Shown: in pieces, positions 1 through 63,085 of the stretch
How the letters are laid out: every line of letters begins with the position of its first letter
How positions within the stretch are numbered: the stretch's first letter is position 1
Program-made: the position numbers and the translations under genes
Notes under the pieces: model-generated
The model's input: only the letters and a program-made list of their open reading frames with translations
Databases searched by the model: none
What the model was told of the DNA's origin: nothing
Assembly (NCBI GenBank): GCA_963921795.1
Contig: OY997645.1
Coordinates: 21,877,918-21,941,917, forward strand
Source of the DNA: Nannobrachium achirus
Taxonomy: Eukaryota; Chordata; Actinopteri; Myctophiformes; Myctophidae
Length of the DNA stretch: 64,000 bases
Direction: 5' to 3'

Positions 1-566
1 GCTGGTTATGGATCTTTGGTGGTGTGGTTGTGCCACACCACCAATGTAAATGACTGCTTGATTGCTTGATGAATGATGATTAACTTGATGTTTGGCTTTA
101 TATGTCCTGGCTGTGCTGCCTCTGTCTGCAAAATAAGTAAATAAATCCTATAGATAGACATATGGTGTCTAGAAAAAGAAGCACCTGTTTTACACTTTTT
201 TTTGTTTATATTGTGTTACATTTGGGTACAAAATTAACTGCAGAAATCCGCTAAAACAACATTACAAAACCGCTAATATCCGCAATTTTGCACGCGCGCT
301 GCGCGCGCGTGCATGAGGTAATAGAGGTCGTGCACCCCCTGCTGGAAGAGGCTAGAATCGCCTATGCATGTATGTATGTATGTACCGGTATGTAGACATA
401 CTGGTGCGGGGGGTTCATTTTACTCAAAGCTGTTGCTATAGGCTTTGAACTAAAACCAGCAGAAGCTTGAGAACATAGTTAAGGCGACAATACGCCCGCG
501 CACCCACTATGAAGTTGCACGGGGATCATGTGTGAGACGCACTATGACACAGTACGACGCACTATG

Positions 567-625
567 ATGTGAAAACCAAATGACGCCCCTGGTGTGACAC
601 CAGGGGCGTCATTTGGTTTTCACAT
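567..625. repeat. Perfect 29-bp inverted repeat, 1-nt centre
   Basis: The left arm 567-595 and the right arm 597-625 are exact reverse complements around the single base 596. The arms read outward from GACACCAGGGGCGTC to a GGTTTTCACAT end. No transposase is nearby, so it is best read as a MITE-like foldback or two hAT-type ends joined head to head. Confidence 0.8.
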
Positions 626-690
626 TTAACCTTAAATTCTGTTATTTTATGCATATTGTCCCCAACTCTGAATTGTTTTTGCAGATTAAT

Positions 691-1255
691 CTGAGGATAC
701 GTTCAGGTGCATCCATGCAATGTTTATTACTATTTATAGTGAATCATAGGAATATACTAAATGACAACCAGGAATAGTCTGGTGACCACCGGAGAGACGG
801 GTGACTTCCGGAATCTAGACGGCACCCAGGAGCAGTTTGGGTTAGCGCCCTAGCCCGTGTCTTCCGTTAGGAAGAACCCAACAAACCCACAGTTACCGCA
901 GTACCATTGCGGCTCAAGAATCCACCACTCCTGAGTGAAATGTCTGGGGCTGGAGTCTGGTGCAACGCACAGGTCCTGGACCTGGTGAGACGTAGGAGGT
1001 GCCTGGACAGGAGTCAATCCACAAAGCCAGATTTCCTCTCCCGTCTCGGCAGAGTAAATCCGGAGCGGTGGAGTGAATGGTCCTGTCTTTCGCTATTGGG
1101 ACTGATCGTGGGTAGCTACTGGGACTTAAGTTGGGACTTGATCAACCCTGGCTGGGTCACCCAAGTGAGGGGTATGATGTTGCGAGACGCGAAACCCAGA
1201 TGAGCTTGGGCTACATTTCTGAGGATATGTCCCAGGTGCATCCATGCAATGTTTT
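691..1255. repeat. Segment flanked by 36-bp direct duplication
   Basis: The block starting TCTGAGGATACGTTCAGG at 691 recurs at 1219 with a few changes, and both copies continue through a GTGCATCCATGCAATGTTT tail. About 490 bp of GC-richer sequence lies between them. It may be an insertion with a long target-site duplication or a tandem duplication. The open frame inside (907-1203) resembles no protein I know. Confidence 0.45.
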
Positions 1256-2203
1256 TAAGTTATTGATTTCATCGCAATCGATGCCCGTCCATCTACAGTA
1301 CATGTAACAGTGTTATCATTTAAATAAGTGTTTGCAACCGTTAATTTAGTATTCATCCCTATTTTGGGAATGTCATTATAGGCGAACATTTTCAAACATT
1401 TCCGACGTGACACGTTGATAGCTTAGATCTACTATTTTTGCTATTAGAAATGGGGCTATGGTAACTTATTTATTGCCACCCCTAGGTCTTTCTGAAATTA
1501 CGCCTCTGTGTCACACCTGTCATATTGACCGTACTCCACCTACCTGAACGCTCGCCGCTGATATTGAGAATGGATTAGGCCTACTAGGTGTGTCAGTCCG
1601 TCAGTCGCTTCCTGTGTGAATAGCCCTTTACTCCTGTTTTATTTTCCCTACAGTGGTTGATTACCTGTCTGTTTTAGTATTGAATTTTAAGATTTGACTT
1701 TTAAAGCACTTTTAATAGCCTGGCTCCTAATTTAGAGGGATTCCTTTTAATGTGAATAATTCACATTAATTTGAACTTTTCACTGTGAATAAAAGCATGA
1801 TTGATTGAATTAATTCTTTATTAACATGATTAATAACAGTACAGGTACCGTACAGTCAAAATATTATGCTAAAAGGATAACACAAAAAGCTCCAGCAGGG
1901 GCTGTTTCCATTGTGGTCCATTGTCGGCCTACTCAATTATGATCAACTAGTCCTTAGTTACCCGTTCAAAGATATGAGCTCTGAAATGATGTGCAGTGTG
2001 TGGGTTATGGGATGTGCACTGTGCACACAGTATATGAGGGATGGAAAGTAACTTTAACTGGTGCTTGCATGATAATATGTAGGAGCATCAATGTAAGAAA
2101 TACCCGTTTCGTTTAATGGCTACAGAGATACTGTGTACCGATCTGCATGATTTTTGGACAAAATCTGTAACAGGGCCAGACAACAGACCCGCCCGCCCGC
2201 CCG

Positions 2204-2204
<1 letters not shown>

Positions 2205-2276
<72 letters not shown>

Positions 2277-2318
2277 CTGGTTAAACATGTTGCCTCATGC
2301 TAGATGCAGAATAGATAT

Positions 2319-2396
<78 letters not shown>

Positions 2397-2441
2397 CTGG
2401 TTAAACATGTTGCCTCATGCTAGATGCAGAATAGATATGCT
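2205..2441. repeat. Duplicated (CA)n plus 47-bp spacer
   Basis: A CA array (2205-2275) is followed by a spacer beginning GCTGGTTAAACATGTTGCC. The array and spacer then repeat almost exactly (2320-2441), making a two-copy compound unit of about 120 bp. A third partial spacer copy (GCTAGATGCAGAATAGATAT) follows near 2445-2465. Confidence 0.85.
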
Positions 2442-2959
2442 TCAAGCTAGATGCAGAATAGATATAGATACACCATAAAAATGCTAATATACAGCATATG
2501 ATTTGTGAAAGTGACAAACGGGCTTCACAGTTATGTTAGGTGTGTTTATATGCTAATGGTGATGCGATTTCAGATCAATTGCTCCAGCCACTGAGGAGAA
2601 ACGCGGTGACAGACACTCACTCAGACAGACACTCAGACAGACAGACAGACAGACAGACATTTGGAAAATGTTTGATAATACTATATAATACATACGATAC
2701 ACTACAATCAAAATACATTAGAAAACAAAGCATCAGCCTGTAAAATGTTGCTTTATGCTGTAGTATTGTTGTTGGTGTTGGTGTTGATGTTGAAGAGAGG
2801 ATGGCCATTGAAAAGAGTGTAGGGTATTTATCTGTATAGGCTACAGTACAGGATCAATGTGATTTTTGGAGCTGTGTGAAACACAGGCTCCCTATACGTG
2901 GCTGTGTGGGTCTGTGTGTGTGTCTGTGTGTGTGTCTGTGTGTGTGTGTGTGTATGTAG

Positions 2960-3499
2960 CCTGACTTCGGCGCGTAACTAGTGCCGCACCATTTACGCCA
3001 CTCGCGCAATATATACATCAAAATGTGCGGCTCGGCCGGGAATGGTGTTCTATTACCTTTCGTTCCGATCCGCCTTACCATGCCGACGTAATCGTCAAAA
3101 AACAACGCTTAATTGTCCCCATTGACTTATAATGGGACAATGCAAGAAATCACTTTCAAGTATTTTTCTCTCGTAAACCATAGGAGCTACAGTTTCAAAC
3201 CTCGGAGAGGAGATTCATAATGATTTTAAGAATGAATCGAAAAATAATTACATCACTCGGCCTCATGGTGGCGCTATAACGGCCCACTTTACGTTTTGCC
3301 CCGTAACTCTTGAACCGTGGATCGGAAAATTAAAATTCGTTTTTCCCTGGATTCCTTGGGTCAAGACGCATCTCCCCATATAGGCCACGCCCATTTGCGC
3401 CTGGATAGATTTTCCGCCATCTTGAATTTTCTCCAAAACACACTGTTTGCTCCTTTTCCTACATATTTTCTTCAAATGTCACAAAAATCGGTACACATG

Positions 3500-3500
<1 letters not shown>
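2960..3500 (-). repeat. Dispersed repeat with GCGCCACCATGAGGC module
   Basis: On the minus strand this stretch carries the GCGCCACCATGAGGC module (plus-strand centre near 3265) also found at 6630-6780, 33500-34414, 55730-56170 and 61620-62080. The 34414 copy has a Helitron-like 3' end, so this may be a non-autonomous Helitron fragment. No coding potential was recognised. Confidence 0.4.
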
Positions 3501-3503
<3 letters not shown>

Positions 3504-3553
<50 letters not shown>

Positions 3554-3776
3554 CTCCACTTCACACAGGTGTGATTTTTTTTAAGCGGTCTTCCTTTGAT
3601 ATTACTTTAGATTTTATCAAAGTGATTCACTACACAGGAATGATTAGCTAATGACTGGCTGGCTGCTGCTCTGATCTGTGTGAGTTGTAGTGATAGTGTA
3701 CCACAGGCTAAAAGTGATGAGTGTCCATCCAGTATAGGCTATATGGAGCATTTCTGATAGTGATACCATGCTATAG

Positions 3777-3842
<66 letters not shown>
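3504..3842. repeat. (CA)n and (AG)n microsatellites
   Basis: A CA array occupies about 3504-3552 and an AG array about 3780-3842, ending in a G-run. The AG array lies roughly 350 bp upstream of the SPHKAP start codon and may fall in or near its promoter. Confidence 0.85.
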
Positions 3843-3843
<1 letters not shown>

Positions 3844-3849
3844 GTGAGA

Positions 3850-4197
3850 GTGGGGGGGGGGGGAGTTTGCGCACGCACATGCCCTTGTCTACGTCGTTCA
3901 GCGTGTTGTATGTATTTTAAGCTGGCGCGTTGGCACTTGAGTGATAGTCTGTGAGACACATTCATTTCATGATTCATTTGCTGCTGCTGCTGATGCTGCT
4001 GCGCGCTGTTAACCGTCCATACCATAGCGCGTCTTCTAAGTGATCGTGAGCACTGGGATTCCTTCGGTCTTCGGTTGGGATGAGCAGCAGCATCTGGACT
4101 AAAGAGCGTCTCCACAACAGTTACGCGTCGCTGCGCTGCGTTCCAATAGGATCTATCTAATCACAACGGCTCGGACAGTTTGGGCTTTTTGGACGTG
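3850..4197 (+). promoter_or_regulatory. Likely SPHKAP promoter and 5' UTR, with a uORF
   Basis: This stretch is more GC- and CpG-rich than its surroundings and ends at the main start codon. I see no canonical TATA box at a convincing place. An upstream ORF of 26 codons begins with ATG at 4080-4082 and ends with TAA at 4158-4160, 37 bp before the main ATG; it would matter only if the transcript starts before 4080. The main ATG has G at -3 and G at +4, a strong context. The transcription start cannot be placed from sequence alone. Confidence 0.45.
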
Positions 4198-56603
<52,406 letters not shown>

Positions 56604-56615
56604 GCTGTACTTGCT

Positions 56616-56620
<5 letters not shown>

Positions 56621-56682
<62 letters not shown>

Positions 56683-56695
56683 CACACACACACAG
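56621..56695. repeat. (CA)n microsatellite in the 3' UTR
   Basis: About 37 CA units with one CG interruption, starting 18 nt after the SPHKAP stop codon. Confidence 0.95.
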
Positions 56696-58027
56696 TGTTG
56701 CCGTGGTCTTGGGTCGCGCGCCCCCGACGACCCATATCTTTTTTTGAGCCGGGGTCTCGCACGCCCCCAAGTTCACACCTCGACAACTGTTTTAACAAAG
56801 AAACGAGACAATGCATATCAATAGACCTGTATAGTAGGTGTTGAGCGACGTTCGCAACCCCCCAAACATTGAATCACCACTGCACCACTGCACACACACA
56901 CAGGCACGCACAGACACAGACACATGTACTCACATTCTAACATTTCTCCTGAAATCCTCAGTGTTAATTTCCAACGTCTAAACGCTTAGGAGGTCATCTG
57001 GCATCCCAAGACTAATCCGTGTGTAGCACTGAGAGTGTACAAATGTAACCAAATGTTGTGCAAATGTTACATTTGTAACTCAGAGTTGAATCCACACCCA
57101 GGATTTTACAGTATACAGCTATGTGCCCAGCCTGTCTCTACACTCCCAACCATCAACCCTTTGCCCCCTAGTGCAGATTAAAGCCTAATCCAGCCCATTC
57201 TTTGAACACATCTCACTGCCCTCTGTCTCACCCTAACACTAGTCATGGAAGTTATGTGACTGTGAATGGGCAAGTCTCCCTTTAAGATAAGCACGTTCCA
57301 TTTCAGATGCATGGTCATAGAGAGATACATCAAAGTATAGCCTATCAGGTTGGACATTCTTAGTGGGAATGAACTGGCCTTCAAGAGATTCTAGTTTGCA
57401 GTGTTCTACTGCTTCATATATTGAATTATATTATATATAAGGATTCTCACAGACAAAATTATATTTTTATTTATTTAATTGTTTCAGACGACGAACACAC
57501 AGGAAACGTGTATTCATCATAAATCAAGTCTACTTTCTTTTTTGTGAAGAGATTACTGTGTAAAAGAGGCTGTTGGAATTAAAGCCCACTGAAAGCCATT
57601 GTTTCACTTTCTGCCGGCAGTCAAATAGTGCACTTTGCTTTAAGTAAACAGTAATGTCCACATGTTGTAGTTGTTTATGTTGGCCAAACACATCAATTTA
57701 TGTTGTGACCTTGACGTTGAGTTACACCAAGTGAGTTATGTTGTCATCAATGTTACTGGAGAACTGTTTATTTTGGATAGCTGTACATAGTGTAGATTCA
57801 GAAATGCTGCACCTTGGGAGTAGGGAGGGACACTTTCGCTAGTTTTTACCGCAAAAGGAAGACAGAGGTCGATTAAGATTTGTTATGTTGAGTTTGTATG
57901 TGACTCTGGTCTGTATCTTTCTCTGCGTAGTGGTACTCTAGTGTTTTATTAGTGTTGAGGGGAGGGGGTTATGATTCAGATGTAAACTCTGTCACTGTAG
58001 AACTGAATGTATTTGTCTTTTGACATC

Positions 58028-58033
58028 AATAAA
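58028..58033 (+). promoter_or_regulatory. SPHKAP polyadenylation signal
   Basis: Canonical AATAAA followed by GTATGTGATGTG, a GU-rich downstream element, at a suitable distance for cleavage near 58050. Confidence 0.75.
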
Positions 58034-58551
58034 TGTATGTGATGTGAAACACAGACCGTCTGTTACTCATTCCATTGTCCTTCAAACAAACACAGCACAG
58101 GGAATTGTGTTTTCTCTCCAAACCTCAACCATCAACTCGGTTCTACTATAGGCCAATAGACTTGAAGTACAGTGCACCAAGGTGTTTTAATTTCCGTTAA
58201 GTGTAGACTAGAACATTCATCATCACATGTTTTAAAGGAATACTGCAGATAATACAAAAATACACATGGCAGTGGGAACAAATTAATATAAAAATGAATC
58301 AGTTAGCTTGGATCATTTTAACAACAAATATCCCATATGTGTCTGATTTCATGAAGACATCTTAAGAACAAACATGACCTTAAAATGTATGCAGGCAGAA
58401 ATGCATATGCATATACATTATAAAACTCCCAGCAAGACAAGCAAAACATTCTTGGTCTTGATCAAATGACTATTATTTTGTAATGCAACATGGATCTAAG
58501 GTTTTAGCGATGCCTGACAGACATTATTAGTACTTTAAATATGGAAGGTGC

Positions 58552-58557
58552 TTTATT
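58552..58557 (-). promoter_or_regulatory. DAW1 polyadenylation signal (candidate)
   Basis: Minus-strand AATAAA about 325 nt downstream of the DAW1 stop codon. It is the nearest canonical signal I found in that direction, so the DAW1 3' UTR would be about 58530-58880. Confidence 0.55.
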
Positions 58558-58880
58558 ATTTAATTAAATGTACAGTGTGAAAAGGAATCTTGAGACCAAT
58601 TTGCATAAATCAGAGGGAATTGGAGGCCAAGCAGATGAGATATAATAACCGCTGTACTGTATGAATGATGTCTTGAAACATAACAAATATTAGACTTTTA
58701 ACCAAATATGAGGGGTGTGTTTGTACGTATATACGTGCGCACGTGCTTGTGAGTGTGGGTGAGAGAGAGAGAGAAATAAATGAATTGAAAACTGATCGAA
58801 AAATCGACGTGCAGCTTTTCTTTTCTGGTATGAATCCAATCCTGGCCACCTGGTCAGACCACCTCTTCACAAACTTGTGG

Positions 58881-58915
58881 TCACCGCCATATCCGGCATG
58901 TGTTATCCTTACTGC
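58881..58915 (-). CDS. daw1: DAW1 last coding exon
   Basis: The minus-strand acceptor GGTCCTCCACAG precedes 58915. Two bases complete a Gly codon and are followed by [10 protein letters not shown] and TGA (58883-58881). This tiny exon ends the last WD40 blade, and its 11-residue ending is nearly identical to human DAW1. Confidence 0.93.
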
Positions 58916-59848
58916 CTGTGGAGGACCAGAAAGCAGAACAGATGGTTCCACATACAGTACATGTACAGTATGGAGGTGTACACCTGTAATGATGGTGTTG
59001 GAGAACAGATGGTTGCATATGCAGCATATATGCTTGCTCACTCAGCTGTGTGCTTTTCATCCAAAATTAGCAACTAAATGATATAATAGTGTGCACGTGT
59101 GGCTGCGTGCGTGCGTGCGTGCAGGGTGTCACAAGGGGGGGAAAAGTGGGACTGAGTTACCAGAGCCCAAGGTGGAGGGGCCTTAATTATTTTATACCTC
59201 AGCTATAAAATAATAACTCACAGCTCGGCACTCGTGCTGCGCTGCGAGCTTGTAGATCTGCTATTTTTGAAAAGTTGTGAAAATGTGTGCAAATATATAT
59301 GAATATATATATTGAATATATGTATTTTTAAGTGAACATTTGTAACTCAAATTTTGCTTCTGAGGAGTCCCTGGAACTAAATATTTTTAGATGGGGGTCC
59401 ATGGCCAAATACATATCATTTTCTGGGTCCTTGACATGAAAATGTTTGAGCACCACTGACATACAGTAGAAACATAGGTTTTTCAAAAAACCTTAGAAGG
59501 ATTTGAAATATAAGACTTGCACAAATAGTTTTTCAAAAATAGCAGATCTACAAGCTCATAACTCTGTGCCGCGGTTTGAGCTTGTATATCTGCTATTTTT
59601 CAATAGTTAAAGCACAAAATAATACACCCCTGCGTGCGTGTGTGCGCGTGCTAGAGATAGAGGGAAGATGGTACATACAGTACCTGTAATGATGGTGTCA
59701 CCCTCATAGTTAAAAGCAGAGGAGAAGATCTCGTCTGTGTGACCCTCCAGGACCTGCAGGCAGACACCAGACTGAACATCCCACAGACGCACCGTCTTGT
59801 CTGAGCTGGCAGTCAGCACCCTGCCACCCTGGGGGCTGAAGCAGATCT

Positions 59849-59885
<37 letters not shown>

Positions 59886-61454
59886 ATTAGAGTCTAGAGA
59901 ACAGAGCAGGGGAGAGAGGAGCGCACCGAGGTGTGCAAGTGGGAACGTGACAGATAAGGGATTTCAGAGCGAGCGCGAGGGCTTAACCGATTTGCGAAAT
60001 AGAATTGATAAGAGAGCGGGGTAAAGTGAATGCGTCTCTGTGACACCTTTCCACTATGTCAGTGGCATTCTACATCCCTGAAAGGTCATCCAACTTTAAA
60101 TAGCTCACAGGAGGGATAATGACACCGGGAACCCTGCCTAGTGGAGTGAAGCTTTCCTCCCAAGTGGACCGATAGTATGGCTTAAGATGATTGAGTTGGA
60201 GGAAGACAGACGACGTCCTGTCGTGGAGGTCTCTTTATCCACATGCTGAGGTGAAGCCAGTGGTGATTAAACTGTGCTGGCTCTAGACTCTCATAAAAGT
60301 AAAGTGTGTTTCATTAAAAACAAGCGGAGCAGACCCGAGAGACGACCCCGGACAGGAAATGGAAACCGACTCACCAAAGTACACTTGAGAGGAAATGAAA
60401 AGCCCAGCCCAGAAAGGTGTAAAGACTGGCTTATAAATCATCGTATGACGTGGTGCTCGCCTAAAGTAGCAGATCTGCAAGCTCACAACGCATCTCTTTG
60501 TGACACGTTGTGAGCTTGTAGATTATATAAAATGGGCATAACAACGGAGATAGTACGAAGAAAAAGCAACCCGATTACACAAGGGAAATGTTGGCACGGG
60601 AAGAAGGTAAAAAAGAAGGTGAAAAGTAGTACGGCTCATTAATGCTGCCTGAGGCTATACAAGATCTGTAATGACATCCCTTCAAGTGTTGTCTTCAGAA
60701 TCACTTCTGCTAGTTTGATATTCATTCATTCCATCTTCAAGGGCGTGACAAATTCCTGCATATCATTCCTCGTAATGAGCAGAGAAGGGAAGGACGGGCA
60801 GAGTAACTAGGGGAACGACAGAGAGGACAAACGACACTAAAGGGCAGGCACGTGCACACATAGACATCAAAGGGGGCTTGAGCCCCTGCCCTTTTACCCG
60901 TCCATGCCATACCTGAAGGCAGCATTCAAGAGAATTGCCTTGTCCAAAAACTCTCTTGAACTTGAATGTAGCAACTTATGTTGAAAGAATTGCCCTCTCT
61001 GTGTAGCATCAAGCATTGAAAATAGCTGACCTCCAAGCTCACAACGCGTCGCAGAGCGACGCGTTGTGAGCTTGGAGCTCTGCTATTTTCGATATTTTCA
61101 CCAAAAAGCCCTTTTAGAAATTTCAGCCCCTGCCTCTCTAACATTCTCTGCACGTCCCTGCTAAAGGGCATATTAAAGGGAAAACGGCAGTGGCTGGGGA
61201 GAGATGAGAGCGTAAATGGATGAAAAGACTAATGAAAGGAAAGGTTGACCACCGCGGTTAAGAATGGTGGATGGGGAAGGGGAGAGGTGTCCTGTTAGGA
61301 AGAGATTAGTGTCATAATCCCATGGAATCATCCTCCATCCACTGCCTGATGTGTCTCAGTAAACAGAAGGTGAATCCTGGCGCAAATATAAACCCCCTGC
61401 GCCCGAGGTACGCAAGCACACAGACACACCCACATGCACGCACGCACGCACGGT

Positions 61455-61545
<91 letters not shown>

Positions 61546-63012
61546 CCACCGGCTGTCCGTCTGTCAGTCAGTCAGTCAAGTCAGTCAGTCAGTCCGTCCG
61601 TCCGTCCGTCCGTCACACGTCACACTTTTGCCCTGCTCATATCTCCGCAACCGTTGCCCCGATCCATGCCAAATTTTGCACACACACTCCTTGCCTGCCA
61701 AACTACAACCTCCACCCAATTCTCACATGCCCCTCTTCTAGCGCCACCATGAGGCCCATTCTTGCAAAACACATTTTTGGACACTGCTCCAACAATTTTT
61801 ACCCTAAAATCACGCAAATGAGTGTATGTCTACACTCATCTCTTCAACATGGATCTGTCCCCTTTAGCGCCACCTTGAGGCCGATTTCTTATAACACTTT
61901 TCTGGACACTACTCCTACACATTTGGCCCTAAAATCACGCAAATCGCTACACAGTATGTCTACACTCATGTCATCAACATGGATCTGTCCCATATAGCGC
62001 CCCCATCAGGCCGCTTTTTTCAAACACATTTTTTTTGGACACTGCTCCTACAAATTTTGCCCTAAAATCACGAACATCGGTACACCCCACATTCTCTGAG
62101 CCAACCAAAACTATACATTGTCCACACAACTAGGAACCAATGCCAGTTACAGCTAGCCTGACACTTCAGTCCGCACATCACCCCCCCCTGCTGGTGGGTG
62201 GTTTGTAGTGTGGACTGAAGCTGCACACATTTTAATCTATTTCGAAGGCGCCCGAAGAGCGGGCGCATTGAATGGGCCAATCAGGGTTGTATGCTTGGGG
62301 CACGTGTGTGGCTGCTCCGGTCCCAGCCCCCTCCAAACAGAGCTCTTGAGCTCACGTAAGACTCACTCGTGGACTCTGATTGGTGTCCTCTGCCCACGTG
62401 AGAGTCTAGTGGACTCTGATTGGTCCGTGAAAACTGTCATGGCGGAGTCAGACTTGACTCGTATTATTTTAATAAACTATGAAATAGTGCCGTTTCTTCA
62501 CGTTTTAATACCATTTTGCACTAACGTAAACATGCAGACATATAATATGTTATGAGAAATAACGTATTTTTGCAATGTCACGCCACGTCGCCGTCGCGCG
62601 TGTGTGTGTGTGTATGTGTGTGTGACGTCAATAGGCTTTAGCCCCCCCCCGCCGAAATGGATTGTCTGCCCGGAATGTCAGACTCTCTCCCCCCACGTAG
62701 TGTGGTGTTGAGATGTCGGACGCTAGCAGTCAGGCAAAGTTACAGCGGCCTTTGTGTATACATGTGACCTGACGGTCGCTTATCTCCCGATTTTTTAATG
62801 ATCAATCAATCGATTGTGTTCCTCCTTGGACCAATGGAAGTAAAGGAGTACTGTATACTATATTATAAGTTCATATTTATTGGTATCGCTTTTTAGTATT
62901 AATGTTACATTATCATTAAAATCTTGTGTTTTTTGCAGATTATTTGGGAGTCGACTTGCAATACCCTCACGGCCCACAGGTTGAGAACCGCTGGCATACA
63001 CACACACACACA

Positions 63013-63085
<73 letters not shown>

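Larger units (their letters stand above)
1..4197. other. Intergenic DNA upstream of SPHKAP, no gene seen
   Basis: I see no open frame with a recognisable protein here. The stretch holds a perfect 29-bp hairpin (567-625), an approximately 500-bp segment flanked by a 36-bp direct duplication (691-1255), two long CA arrays with a duplicated spacer (2205-2441), a dispersed repeat (about 2960-3500), CA and GA microsatellites (3504-3552, 3780-3842), and finally the moderately GC-rich region that should contain the SPHKAP promoter and 5' UTR. A CG-alternating near-palindrome lies around 290-315. Confidence 0.6.
56604..58055 (+). other. SPHKAP 3' UTR
   Basis: It runs from the stop to just past AATAAA at 58028-58033. 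It begins with a CA array (56621-56695) and contains an inverted ACAAATGTAAC/GTTACATTTGT pair (about 57036-57080), a relative of the palindrome at 63862. The extent is inferred from the polyadenylation signal only. Confidence 0.65.
58916..59683 (-). other. DAW1 last intron
   Basis: Most of it is a 511-bp hAT-like MITE (59122-59632) set in a CGTG repeat. No coding sequence. Confidence 0.85.

Noticed and set aside
907-1203. 98-residue open frame in the GC-richer segment
   Set aside because: No recognisable family and no splice or codon evidence; it lies in a duplicated non-coding segment.
2116-2478. Open frames of His-Thr or Cys-Val repeats across the CA/GT arrays (also at 8162, 13013, 16821, 37762, 41050, 56397, 61322)
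   Set aside because: They are translations of microsatellites with no conserved flanking protein.
58743-59081. Plus-strand 112-residue open frame
   Set aside because: It lies antisense to the DAW1 last exon and has no homology of its own.
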